This document shows, piece after piece, positions 40,001 through 55,000 of a stretch of DNA of 64,000 nt. The stretch comes from Metellina segmentata. Taxonomy: Eukaryota > Arthropoda > Arachnida > Araneae > Tetragnathidae. The stretch's first letter is position 1, and every line of letters begins with the position of its first letter. The stretch covers positions 91,453,672 through 91,517,671 of the forward strand of contig OX375874.1 in NCBI GenBank assembly GCA_947359465.1, written 5' to 3'. The notes below the pieces were generated by a model. That model made no database searches and was not told where the DNA came from. It saw only the letters and a list, made by a program, of their open reading frames with translations. The position numbers and the translations under genes are program-made.

Positions 40001-43000
40001 ATTGAGAGGGATTTTAAAAAATCAAGAGGCGATTATAGTCGCTCATCGAGAATGTGGAATTCAGTCGAAGAAAAGAAGCAGAATTCAAGGTGGAAAGTTC
40101 GAAGAATTTGAGAAGGTTTTGTAGCTATGGTTTAAAGAAGCTCGTCAATCGAACATTCCTGTTAACGTTGAGCTTCTAAGGGAGAAGGCCGTACAATTGT
40201 CAAAGAGTTTTGAAATGGAAAACTTTTCTGCATCACATGGATGGTTTGAAAAATTCAAAAATAGGCATGGCTTGGCAACTCGTGTCCTTTCTGGGGAAAG
40301 TGCGAGTGTCAATGAAAACACTGTAGAACAATGGAAAGAAGACTTGGCTACTTTATTAAACAGATAAGAACCGAAAAACATCTACAATTCTGACGAAACT
40401 GGACTTTTTTATAAACTGATGCCCGACAGAACCTTAACATTCAAGGGAGAACCATGCCATAGTGGAAAAAAAAGTAAAGAAAGACTAACTGCCTTGCTGT
40501 GTTGCAACGCTGATGGTTCAGAAAAATTCCCGCCATTGGTCATTGGCAGATTTAAAAAAAACTCGCTGTTTTAAGAACGCGAAGAAGCGTCCTTGCGACT
40601 GCACTAGCAACAAAACAGCGTGGACGACATCGCATATTTTCTTGGATTTCCTTCAAAAATTCGACAGGAAAATGCAAAAAGAAAAACGGAAATTTCTGTT
40701 ATTCATGGATCAGTGTCCTGCTCACCCACACGATCTTCCAACTTTCAATAACACGAAAGTTGTGTTTTTCCTTTCAAATTGCTCGTGCAAGATTCAACCT
40801 TTGGATCTGAGTGTCATCCGTTGTGTGAAAGTGCACTACAGAAAAACTTTAATCCTTCGACTTCTGGCTACATCAGAAACAAAACGTGCATTAAAAGACG
40901 AATTGAATGAAATTACCGTCCTTGATGCAATTCATACGTTGTGTTCATCATGGAGAAACGTTACTGACAAGTGCATTAAAAGCTGCTTTAAGAAAGCAGG
41001 ATTTTCGTTTCCAGCCGAAAATGAATGTGAGGAGCTAGAAAATGAAAGTGAAAACTGTGAAAATGACATAAACGAAGAAGATTGGCATATTGTATCTGGT
41101 GGACTCGCTACGTGTACTACTTTCAACCATTTCGTTGATGCAGATGAAAATTTAATCATAGCTCAATTGCGGGAAATAGGAGACATTGCAGCCGAAATAA
41201 ATGGTGGTGACGAAGATGAAGAGGACGACTATGATGAAGATGTTGCAAAAGTTCTCCCAACTCACTCAGTAGCGTTTGAAGCTTTGGAAACTCTGCGTGA
41301 CTATTTTCAGTTCAATTCCGGAAGTATATACATAGTATTAACAATACACTGTATTGATTTTTCACTTTTAAGCTCCCTTTTGTGGTTTTTCACTTATGCG
41401 CGTTTTTCACTTATACGCGTTTTTTTCGCTGTCCCCAACGCCCGCGCATAAGTGAGAGATCACTGTATAAACTTTACAGTATAATAAAAATGTGAACACA
41501 TAAGTTTATAAATAGTAGTTTAAAACTAATTACCAACTCCAACTGCATAAGTTTATTTTGATACTGTTCCAACTGAAACAGAAAATATTTTTTTTTATGC
41601 TTAGCTATTTAAATAAAAATTTCAATTTCTAACTGTATACATTTAATGCAAAATTATACACAGGGCATATTTAAAATATGTAAATGACACAGTTTAAGGT
41701 ATCCGAACAAGTGGAAAACGTCATTTTTGACCAAATATTCAAAAAGCAGTTTTTGATTTTATTTGATGGAGTATTTATTTGACTTTCCAAAGAATATTTG
41801 ATTTTTTCACTAAGTTAATTAGTTGAAGAGATATTACGATTTTAATCAAGTCGGGAAAACCGGAAGTAGGTTTGGAAACCATCGGAAATGGACAATAAAA
41901 GATAAAAAACCTTCAAAATTTAAAACTTATTATTTTTTTTTTGCAAATATAATTTTAGAAAGGTTTCTTAAGTATTTAAATGGGTTTTCTTTTGTAAATA
42001 GTGTGAACATTTTTAAAGAGAAGTGAAGAACAAAATTGTTTACGCAAACAGTAAAAGCAAGGAGAGTGCAAACGATTCACTTCAAACTGCTTTTACTCTA
42101 AATTAATATTTTTGCATTATTTCTTCACTTCAAATGCTATAACACAAAAAGTTATTGATGGATTCTCGTAAAACTTTGAGAACTTGTTCTTCATAATGCT
42201 GTCTAGTGAATGAACTATAATAATTATGGTGAGTTGATTAGTTTTTAAATTATGGCTCTTTATTTAAGAAATCTGATTGTAAAATTAATCAAAAATCTTG
42301 CATTCATTTTTCAATTGCTTGTCGAATTTTTGTTTTGTTAAATATCGTTTTGATTGTAGTTCATTCACTAAACAATTGCATGTAGTTTATTTTGGAAGCA
42401 ATATTTTTCAAATTGATTGAATAGATTTTTCTGTAGCACATTTGAAGTTTTTCACAAATTTCCTTAAATTTTCATACATATTTACCAGTTTTACAAAATT
42501 AGTAATACATAATTTAAATATTTATAGCCCAGTGCTATTTTTTAATAGCACTAAACATAAAAATACCATTAAAAAGTTTCTATACCACATATAAAAAAAT
42601 AAAGACCTCCAACGTGTCAGGATACCTTAAGAAAACAAAAATTAAATATTGGTAACACGACCCTCTAAAAATTAATCAGATTTGTAAACAGCATACATTC
42701 AAAGTTTAGTAATGATCAAATTTCACAGAAAAATATTTTGAAAAGTTTAATTATCCAAATAAAGTTGCTTTATAATTTCTAAATAACTACTGAAGAATTA
42801 CTTGGGGGACAAATAATTAAGTAAAGTGGTGTGCAGAAGGATAAAATTTTGGAAAAAAATAGCCATCTCCAGATTAAGATTTGGGGAATATACTGGTCAT
42901 TTGGTTCATTCATTAACTCTGGTATGAAGAGAATTCAGAAGTCTACAAATAGACCAGTGTACTTGCATGCAAGTAAAGTTAAAAAATTATAATTTTTTTT

Positions 43001-46000
43001 GTCTTTTGTTGTTTAGAGGACACGCATTAAGTAATCTTCAAAACAGAAACTAAGTTTGTTACATTGCTGTTGTTATTTTACAAACTAAAACAAATGTAGA
43101 GATATGCAACACATCATAAAAAACAACACACAAATTAAAGAAGCTGCATTAGTTTAAGCAAATAAATCAGAAAATAGCTTGCAGGTTAGTAGTTTAAAAA
43201 TAGTTTGCAGGGAACACAAACTTTACAATTTCAGTAACATAAGCTTGATAGAATTTCTTACTTGTTGGGTTAAGTTTTCCTGATTATCAGCATGTTCACA
43301 TAAAGTATGGTAATTTTTCAAAGCTACCTCATATGGAATAGACAATGATTCAGTCTAGAAAAACAAAAATTAAATTTCTTTTAAAATTTGAAAAATAGTG
43401 TTTATTGCTTTGCAAAGTAGAAATGCTGATTGAGATGGTTATCGAGAAATTTTATTACATGCATTAAAAAATGGCAAGGCAGGAAGACAAAGGACAATGA
43501 AGCTTGAAGAATCATAAGTGTCTCAATACATATGTAAGTATAAGATTAAATTTTATTAAGCATACTGCACTACTACTATAATTATAACATACTACTATTA
43601 AGGATAGTATGTTAAAAATTAAAGTTCAAATTCATGAATATTGTCAAAATACTTTAGAAAATTTGTATACATAATATATTAACAACTCTTGCACAACAGT
43701 ACTGAGCTATAGTGGATAGTTTGTTATAAGTTATGTAAAGTACTGATTTCTAAGAAAGTAATAGATCACACAACTGTTAGGACTGCGCAAAGATATTTCT
43801 GAAGTGCCAAAAGTCATGGGATACCTCTCTAAAATTGTGTGGAGCCTCCTTTAGTTTAGTGAAGTACAACTAGTTGAGGTCATGCAACTCAACATGGCAT
43901 GACCTAGTTGGCGGAAGTTGCCAAGATATGTTCAGCCGTAGGTGTTAGATCTTATTGCATGAATGGCTTTTTATCCATGTTAACTATTTTGATTTTTCTA
44001 TTTAATCAGACTCAGAATTTTTGAAACAGAAGTAACCTTGTATAAGAAAACAACTCAGTGCAGGTTTTGAATTATGATTTGTATTTTGCCATTCAAATTA
44101 TTTAGTTTCATTGTAAGAATATTTAGCTTTTATGCTTTGTAGAATATTTATCACAGGAAACAAATTAAAACCTGAAAACATTTAACATTTGATTAAAATA
44201 GTGACATTCCACAGAAAATAATATACTTGAAAATTAACTCACCTGATCAATTTGTTGAATGTATTTACTGCCTCTTTCTCTAAACTGCCAAACATAAGGA
44301 TTCAAATTATTATTCTTAAGTCCAGAGGTATTCCTAGGCTTATACCAAACATCATTGGAAAAGATGTCAATATCAATCCTTATTAGATCTGTCATCTAAA
44401 AAGAAAATAGTTACAAAGTTTCTGAAACAAAATTTTCATTCATTATATAACTTTAATCATTCCATTTATTTTGCTTCCAACCAACTTACAAAATCGTTTG
44501 GTCCCATAAATGTTATACCATTTCTTCTAAATTTAAATGAATTGAATAGATTGGTACTTTTTACGTGGAAACATTTTGTTTTCAGAAATGTATCGATTAA
44601 AAATGCAGTTTCTTATAAACTTTCAAATGAAGCTTATGTAAAATATTACACAGGCAGTATGCCAGAGTAAAGACAAATTTTGGTCAGCCAAATAAAATAT
44701 GCACATTTACTTTAAAAAAAAAACATAGTTAAATTTCTAATGGCTAGGGTAGTATTAAAATACAGGAAAAAGAGTAGCATAAGACATAAAAAATACAGAA
44801 CAGTGACAGAAAAAAAATAATACATCAATCAACAAAGAAATAAAAGAAAATACTGAACAATGGTAGTAAAAAGATTGGAATATAACAATGGAAAGAACAT
44901 TGTAATATAACACACAGCAAGAAACAATGAAAGGTCAGCCATTGCCGTAAATGTTCTCTGTCTTCGCAATGCCTCAGAAAATCTGGAGGGCTCTACATCA
45001 AAACAGGTGGTTTTGTCCATTACTTTTCCAGAATCACAGAGTGAGTAGCAAGGCTTGGGTATGTTGCCTAAGCCATGCAAATGCGTGGTAAAGCAATTAG
45101 GTCTTGTTATTAGGCAGAAGGCCACAACTGTCTCTTGTAAGCATTCATTATGGAAATTTGCTTTTACAGCATTTTGTATTTGTTTTATCTTGGAGATCAC
45201 TAATTTTTTTTATATCAGAGTGTTCTAAAAACTGTTTCATTTTCTAAAAGGAAGTCTTGTCATTTAGATGCTGCAGTAATATTGCATCCTTTATAGCGAA
45301 AGTCTGCTTACTCAAAAAAATGTCAAAGTATAAGAAATTCAGCGAATTCATACATACTTTTAAGATAAAAAAGCACAAAGGGAAAATATAAATTTATACA
45401 GGTGAACAACGGTTCAAGTTACAAACAGCTATTGTACTCAAATACGGTGTAAGATTTTTGAACACACATTTTATAAAATTTTCATTGTAGACCCTATTAT
45501 TTATAGTTTTAAGATACTTCAGCTTAAAAGTTTTCACCTTTTTCAATGTTGATGATAATGACACTAATGTAGCAAGAATACACTCGTCAGTGCTTTTTTC
45601 TGACTGACTCAACATGGGTAAGTGGTGATCAGCTGAAATCTTGGTCCCAAATAGCTTTCTTGCTTCTGAAAATGGAAGAAAAAAACACAACTGAAGAAGC
45701 ATTCAAGAAGATGGAGAAAAACGTAGACACAGAAACAACAATATGGTAATACCATCAAACAGGTTTTGCAAGGACTCCATATTTGAAAGTATCTTTCCAA
45801 TAATTGTTGCTTGGGTGATGAAGTATATGTTTTCTTCAGTTGATCCTGCAAAAAAGTCTATCAGTTAACAGATATCAAAAGTTTAACTTGTGCATATAAA
45901 ACTTTTAGGAACTTGTGGAAGTGCACTTGCATGTGGTGAAAGTTAGCCACCACTACAAAAATTAACTTGCAGTGCATTAGTGTATGTAGCAAGGCAACTT

Positions 46001-49000
46001 TTCTCCATGAAGAAGTACTTTTGGGTAGACAAAGTTGCACTGTCTTTCACAGATCATACTAAACATGTGATCAAGAAAATATAAGAGTAGCCAACTTTAA
46101 ATTAAGCATTTAGCAAATAAAAATTAATGCAGCTTTACAAATGAAGCTAATGTTTAAGAAACATAAAACAATAAACTAAAGTTTTGCTGTATTATTAGCA
46201 ATAGCCAGCACAACTAAGGTAGTTATGAAAGTTGATATTTTTAGGCTTGCTTTGTATAATGGTGATTCTATGAATATTTTTTACTTGTTTGCTTTAAAAT
46301 ATAAAATATATTCATCAAAGACAATTTATTGATATTATCAAACGTTTTCTAAGCGTGGTATGCACTTGGTTATCTAATACTTCAGGAGGGTCCTGATGAA
46401 ACACCCATAGACAAAACAATATGAATTCTTTTGCATCAGTTAAAAAATGTGACTATTTTTATTTAGTAAACATAGATCATATATCTTTTAAAACAATTTA
46501 GTCATTAAGTATTTTGGTAGAAAATGCATAAAATATGAAAAATATTACATAACAACGTTTCTAGATCTAGTAAACGATCTAATTGTTTCTAGATTTTGGA
46601 TGTTTTATTATGACGTGCATATATGCTGTATGATTTTTAATAGGAAAATTAATTTTAACTTGGATAGTTTAAATCATTTATGACAAATTAAATATTTTAA
46701 AACAGGAAAGTGGGACTATTCTATTGAAATATTATGAATGAATGTTTCCCAAAACTTCAAATTCTGTATTTAAAATATTCAAGCCTGAAACCTAAGATAT
46801 AAATTAGGATGGCTGTAATTAATGCCATCTGACTTCAGTTCATACTTCTGGGAAAAGGTCTTATGGTCTTAATATTTGTCTTCAAGCTTGCCATATTTAG
46901 TAAGTACCATTTAAAAAATAATATTTACAGACAAATTTAGTAGGTATTGATCAATGGAATTTAGAACAATTATTTACAAAAAAATGAAAATGTGACACTA
47001 TAGCAACAGTCATAAATAACATACAGTAACTGTACAACAGTTTAAAAACAACATACCGACAACAGATAGAAGTAGTACATATCTGTATAATTTGTTAAAG
47101 CATGCTATTATCTTTCTAGAAACATCAACAAGTTTGGGAATAAGCTCTATTGCTTTAGCAGATGATGCTGTCCATGAATCTTTATCTTGAATTCTGAAGA
47201 CAGAAATATTAGTTTTAATGCAGGAAGTATTTTTATATTTAGGAATAATCAAAACTAATGTTAATATGTAGTCAATATAATGCAAATACGTTCAATGCAT
47301 TTGATCACAATTTCAGTTAACATTTATAATGAGACATGAAATTTTATTCATTCATGGAGCAGTAATATCTATAAAAAATTCATCATACAGCAGTTGTAGC
47401 TATATTGAAAAAACTCAGAATCAAAAATATTAAATTCCAAAGCTTTCAAGTAAAAAATAATATTCAAGCGGCAACAAAATACAAGGCTGTGAAAGTTATA
47501 ACACAAAGAGAATCACTTAATATTTTATGGTCCACAATGAATTTGATAGGTATTGAATTAAAAATTTACAAAAAACATTTATAGTAAATTTTAAACCAAA
47601 AATACATAAAAAAGTTAAAACTGAAATGTTTTGTTTTTTGTGTAGTAAACTACTTTTCAAAGTGATAAAAAATAATTTCACAATTACCATTGCAATAGTC
47701 AAAAGATAATAACATCCACTTTTTCTGTTTAAAATTAACCAAAATACAATATATATAGTGCATTCCTCGATTTTAATCTCAATCATTTGAAAAGCAAATG
47801 TTTTGAAGAAATATTTGCTCTCAATATTAAGTCTTCTAAAATATTGTATATAGTTTTCTCAACCTTTTTTAAATTGCATAAAGCTTCCCATGTCCAAGTG
47901 CTCTTTTGGCACTATTAAAACCAAAAATTCTTAGAGCTTCAAGGGAAAATATTTTACAAATTCCGAATAACATTTAACAAAATTATTTATACATGCCACA
48001 ACTTACAGAAATGTGTTTTAATATTTGTAAGGTAAGTTGGGTAAAGTTTTTCAAAACTAACTTACAGATGGTGTTATGGCGAATAGTAATTTAAATCAAT
48101 GTGATAGTAAATTTTCTGCAAAGCAATATTTGTCTTTGCCACTGAATAATACATCATGTGTCACTGGTGGTATGCATCACTAGTTGAAAAACACTGATTA
48201 TTACATTTAGTACATATGTATTACATTACTAAATGTAGCACATCAAAATAATGTAAATAAATCTGGAGTGAGTTCATTTACCTTAAAATAAGGAAAGGAA
48301 GACATCTATCCAAGTTCTTCTCATACTTTTGGAATGCATTGCAGAAATTTACAATAGAAGATTTATCCTGTAGAAAAAGATCAAATGTGTAACCAATAGT
48401 ATAGGAATAAGGTAATGAACTATCATAACCGTTAATATAATTCTAAATAAAATATTATAACTATTATTTTATCATAATAACAGTCAATTCAATATACAAT
48501 ATCAAGTATTAAAAATGAATGCCTTAACAATTTCAATTATGTTTGGGCAAGAAAGCAACTTAGTGATGGTTAAATTTCAGTTTAGATTAATAAAATAAAC
48601 AATATTCTTCCATTTTACTTTTAAAATAAATATTTCTAAAAATATCCATTTAATGATAAGTATAATTGACTCAAAAATATTGTAGTGCTATGAGTTGGCA
48701 AATATTTGACGATTTCACTAATAGCATGAATTATAAGCCCATTCTCTGAGCATCATGGAATTTCTGAGGATTGTAGTACTGCTTTTCCCTCACAGCAACA
48801 CATAATGAGTTAATAACCATATCTATGGATTGACAGAATCCCATGTATTCTTTCAACCTTTAGAAAAATTATTTTGGTAATTTCCTTATAATACAATTCT
48901 TTTAAAAGATTCTATTGGACAAATTCAGAAATGAGTGGAAGTCACGCAAGAATGAAGAATGCAAGGTGGAATTATGCACGTGAATCTCTCATAGTTAAAA

Positions 49001-52000
49001 CTATGTTGTTTTCTAAGTTTTCAAAAAAACTTCTACAAAGCTAAGTTATTTCATGCAAAACAAGTGTTTAAACTAATATTTCAGTATAGGACCAGGGGTA
49101 TCAAATCTTACAGTATAGGACTGACTAAGGTGAGCATGAGGAAAATTTCACATGACTTAGCATACTTGAGGGTTGTTAGATTTACAAGATTGATAATTTT
49201 TAATTGTTTATTTTATTCAATAAATATACTGAATATTTTATAAGAATTACTAATAAAATAAGGATTAAAATGGTAAAAAGAAAATTTGTTTTTTAAAATG
49301 TACGAAAATGATGAGATATGGGCCCAGGTTAAAATTTTTCCACGCATGTTTTGGAAGCCAGTTTGCCCTTGGACTTTGTTAATACAGAAAAACAATCAAA
49401 ACTTAAATTCATGGAGTGACAATTTTGCATCAAGATCAGTCTAGGGTTTCTAATCGTGTTGCTAAATTGTTCTCTAATGAATTTAAGTTATGAGCAAATT
49501 TTCTTTTAATAATAATACTTTTTATAAAACATAAAACTATATTGGATCATTAAAGATACAAATTTTTACCCATGTTAAATTTTCAGCTTTGATTGCATTT
49601 GTGATGTTTTCAAAGGCTTGTGGAAAAGCTTTGAGATATTGTATGCTTTCTCGTAAACAGGTTTCAAGCTACAAAATACAAAATAAATAATTTGAAACTC
49701 AAGGGATTTTTGAAGAATCAAATAGTTCAAAAGCCAGAAACAAATACTTCCCCTCAATAATTTATTAAAATTACAATTAAAATTAAAATGGACAGTGAAA
49801 ACTACAGAAATTGAAATTTCATTTTTAAGTAGAGTAAGATGAAAAATGTCAAAAACTTATACCTTGATAATAATTGTTTTTATACTTGATTCAGACGAGG
49901 AACCACAAAGTCTTTGCATCATGAATGTATGCAAGTCAGATAATTGACGAGAAAAATCAGAAATAAATGTTTGCATCTTGAGCATTAAAGTTGATAAATG
50001 CTCATGTTTTTTACGCTGTACAATGGGAACATTCAGTGCATTGAATGAATCTTTATCTGAAAATAAATCATATACTGAGCTTAGAGTAAATAAATCAAAA
50101 TATTTTAAATAATCTAAAAAGGTTGTAATATTTATGATTTGGAAGAAAATGGAGAATGTCGCTTTTAAAATACAAAATTAGAATATTTAAGAACATCTTT
50201 AATCATTGTTATGGTTATGCAATGCATTAATTTTCATATAATACCTAGGAATTTTATAATCAAATATATTAACTGTATAAATGATTTTATAAACAATATA
50301 GTATGTAAAAGTTATGAAGTCTTATAAACCGCAATTAAATTATAAGGTAACATTATATGAACCAATATCCAAAAACCTTCAATGTATTAATTTGCTTCAG
50401 ATAAGATTTTCTTTCATGTCCTTTTGAACAAGGACATATGTTTGTGGCTCAATCACATATCGCAAAAAAAAAATCTTTATTTTTTTAAAGACATTAAACA
50501 TTTTATCATGAATGTTGAAGTAGAACATGAAAAAACAGCACTAGGGGATGTCATTTAGCATATTGGACAAAGGAGTGATACTACCCATGATTCGACATGC
50601 AAAACCAAATTCATGCAAGCAAGTCAGGAAATTTTACATTTGAGGCAAGCCTTAGATTGTGTTTGGCTGAATACAACAGGGTCATTCCATATGGGGACAC
50701 CTAAAGGGTGTTGCAACATAGTCATGATTCAAAATTTTTTTTTTTACCATAGATATAAATGACAGTGAAACCCTTAGATCTCAATTTTTTTTTAATGTTG
50801 GCCAATATTAGCCGAGATACAAAAATTTAAAAATTGGTCAATTTTACAAAATGGCGGTCATCTTGGATTTCCCACACTGTCTATACAGAGCCCTAACTAT
50901 AGAACTAACGGTTCAAATTTAGTTAATTTGGTACCATATGGAAGCCATTTAGTTCAGGATTGTACATAACATACAAAACCAGTGGTAATTTTACATTTTA
51001 GTGGAGTTTTTTACTTGTAAAGTGAAAAATTCACTTTTAAAAACAGTCGACTTTAAAGGGCTAAAAAAGAATGAACCCTCTTATTTTTCTCTTAAACTTT
51101 GTAGAAGTATTAACAAACATATGTACTTTAATCTGAGAAAAATTCAGAGCGTGCAACACATTTTTCATTTTTGAATAAAAGCTATTCTAATGACAGCATG
51201 GATTTCAAAAGATGGTCATCTTACAGTGCAAAAATGACCATAACTTAAATTACAATGGTTAAATTTGAATTTTTATGATGAACTATCGTTCCAAAACTAC
51301 AAGACAACTTGAATTATGAAGGACTTATGCTTTTTACTTTGTGTTAATGTGGCAAACATTTTTATTTATGCTCAATATTTATCTTTAAAGACTTGTTTTT
51401 AAAAAAAATTCAGTGCTCAGAAATATTAACGTTATTTTGTCAATTTCAAGAACACGATTAGATTTACTGGAATGATATTCTTTACATTGGACCAGCTTAA
51501 AATATTTAAGTATGTCAACTGTGATAAATTTTGTTTTTTACTGAGCCTATATCAATCCGTATTTTATGAGTGTTTGTGTTGTACAAGACGAGAAACTATT
51601 AAGTAAAAGAATTTCACTGGTTATCTTGAAACAATGTACCCTAAGCATAAATGCAATTTTTTGCAAAAATACTGGAATTAAATATTGTAATATGCATAAC
51701 ATTTTGAAAAATATTTTTTAAAAATTTAAATAAATAAAAACATTTTTCTACGGTGCTTTTTAAAAGTACTTTTTGAAAAAAAGGTATACTATAAAACAAA
51801 TTTCAAATAATTTGATACTGTATTGATATATAAACATGAAATAATACAAGCTTGCTCTGAATTAGTACATCATAAAAATTCAAATTTAACCATTGTAATT
51901 TAAGTTATGGTCATTTTTGCACTGTAAGATGACTACCTTTTGAAATCCTTGTTGTCATTAGAATAGCTTTTATTCAAAAATGAAAAATGTGTTGCACGCT

Positions 52001-55000
52001 CTGAATTTTTCTCAGATTAAAGTACATATGTTAGTTAATACTTCTACAAAGTTTAAGAGAAAAATAAGAGGGTTCATTTTTTTTATAGCCCTTTAAAGTC
52101 GACTGTCTTTAAAAGTGAATTTTTCACTTTACAAGTAAAAAACTCCACTAAAATGTAAAATTACCACTGGTTTTGTATGTTATGTACAATCCTGAACTAA
52201 ATGGCTTCCATTTGGTACCAAAATAACTAAATTTGAACAATTAGTTCTATAGTTAGGGCTCTGTATAGACAGTGTGGCAAATCCAAGATGGCCGCCATTT
52301 TGTAAAATTGACCAATTTTAAAATTTTTGTATCTCGGCTAATATTGGCCAAAAAAAAAAAAAATTTGAGATATAAGGGTTTTACTGCCATGTCTATCTGT
52401 GGTAAAAATTTAAAAAAAAATCCATGACTATGGTACAACAACTTTTTTTCAAAATGGGTGTTTTCACATGGAATGACCCAACACCAAACATTGAAAACCT
52501 TGTGTCACATGACCAGTTTAAAATCCACAATGAATTGTAAACATGATTGATTTCTTTAATCTTGTATTTTGCTTCAAAATAAGACAATAGTAACCTGGAG
52601 GTGTTGATAGCATTGTGAGAAGCTCATATGTTTTTACCAATAACGGTAGTTTACATAGTGGTTTTATTGAGTTTAAGAGATTATAGTGATTGGCTCTAAT
52701 ATTAACTACTGACTGAACCATGCTGATCTAGTATATTTACACTACTTTAAGGAGAACAATTTTGACAAATGATTTATTTTCTAAAAAAATATATAAAAAC
52801 ATAACATATTTAACCATCAACCAAACATTTTTCTGCAGTATTTTTAAGATTTTATTTCAACTTTATGCAATGATCACATGTGAGAGGCATTTTCTGCCAA
52901 GCTTAATGTAGGTAGTGGTAACATTTCTGAGGAAGAAAGAGTTTTAAATAAGTCCCTGATTATAAAGTAAAGTAGATTATAAAAATAAAATCCCTGCATT
53001 TCGTCTGGTTTGTTGGTTTATATTAAAAATTCCTCTCAGAATTTAAATATTTAATTGGAAGGTTTGGGATTTGTGATACAAGATCTAAAAAAATAAACTT
53101 TAAATATTTGGATAAAATATAAGGAATAATTTGATGGAATAAAAATACATAGCTGTCTATTTCAGTATAACTTTTACTTTGCTAAAATTTTATAACTATT
53201 TCTTGTATAAAATGGATTGATTTAGCAACTTTTTTTCATGAGAAATCATCTTGCTATTAGTTGTTATGGAATGAGTAGTCAGCATGTTTTTCGAGTATAA
53301 CTATTGAAGAAATATAGTGATTAAAAAGACTGCTTTACAAACTTTTTAGATCCAAAAAATATGACCTAATGAAACGTTATGCATGAATGTTTCTAATGTT
53401 TGTTACATAAAACTATTCTACTAGATTTAAGGAAACTTACACTAATTCTGAATGCACACAGCATAACTGCAATGCATTTATAATTGTTTAAACAGATGAA
53501 ATGTGAATCCTAAAAATTAAAAAACTTTTATCGTCTTTTTAAATTAAACTTTTCTGGCTGTACTTCAATTACACTTACTTCTGTCATTAAAAAGAACCTT
53601 ATCGGCAACAACCTTTTTAGCTTCTTCTAGCTGTGTAGTCAAATCTTCTTGAGCAGAAGCAGTATCTCTAATTCTAAAAAAAATTAATTTAAAAATCGTA
53701 CATAAAACACTAATACTATTTATTTGTTTATTGTTTGATAAAAAATAAATTAACAAAACAAAAATTATAAATGGCATAGTATATATGTCAGATAATTTCA
53801 TAAATGTAGCATAAGTATATAAAACTTTTCAATTTAATTGAAATAGAACAACTAACTTTAAACAATCATTGGGAAAGGCATATAAACTGATATTATTTGG
53901 GAGATATTTTGTAACTAAAAACTAACTCACAATCAATTTTGCATCAATTTGAAATTAGTAAACTTTCCATAGAAAATATTTGAAATTTATTAGTTATCCC
54001 CTTCTTATATGATAGAACATTTAGTTTTAAACATTTTTAGAACTTAGATCAAGTACTATAAAGTTCTCATTAACAGAAAGAAAAACATTTCATTCGAATT
54101 ATTTGAAACATTAATTAATTGAAAACAAAATAATTTAATTTGTTTATTTTGGCCCCTTTAAGTTATTTTCACTTGTATCAAGAGATTAAAATTTAAGTAC
54201 ATTAAGTAATTGTATATTTTACCTAGGATACAGTGATGGATACTAGGATACATACATACAATGTAAAGGATCCATTCTGTGTTAGAGAACCATAATTTCT
54301 TTTATTCTATGAAGTCTTGTTACATTAAATACTTATACAAAAATAAGACTAATGGAATTCAGACAATATACTAAAATTTTAGATATAAAATGCACATTTA
54401 GAAACTTCATTGACACACAACAAATCTTTGAGCTAGAATGCTAATTAAATAAAACACTTTTCAAATAAAGTGCAAGGGGTAAGGTTTGACCTTGACTTGA
54501 TGGAACAAATGTCATTTCAACTACTATTTTCCCACTTTTTTTTTCATATAAACCTCTGACTTCAGGTTACATAAATAACATTTTCTTGTGATGTCTATAT
54601 GAATTCTGTTTTAAGCAAATGCTTACATTTTAAAACCATTGGCTTCCCTAAATATACATAAGAAAGAGGTAATTGATACTTCGTCTAATAAATATTTCTT
54701 CAATGATATTCGGAAAAACAGAGAAAGATTGGATTCAGTCAAGGAACCCGAGGATAGTTAGAACTAAAATTTATTAACTTTGACTTACATTTTTAGAGTT
54801 CAGTTATAATGAGATAAATGTTTATACATAACAATAAGTGTTAATGTGTTAAGAAATCTTTAAAATTCTTACTTGGTTTCTTCAGAACTTTTATGAGCTT
54901 TTATTTCTTGCTCGTGATTTTTTAAGGCGACCTTCAAAGTGAAAAAATGAGTGAGTCAGATTAATATTTAAAACATTTTCTAATATACCATCCTTTATAA

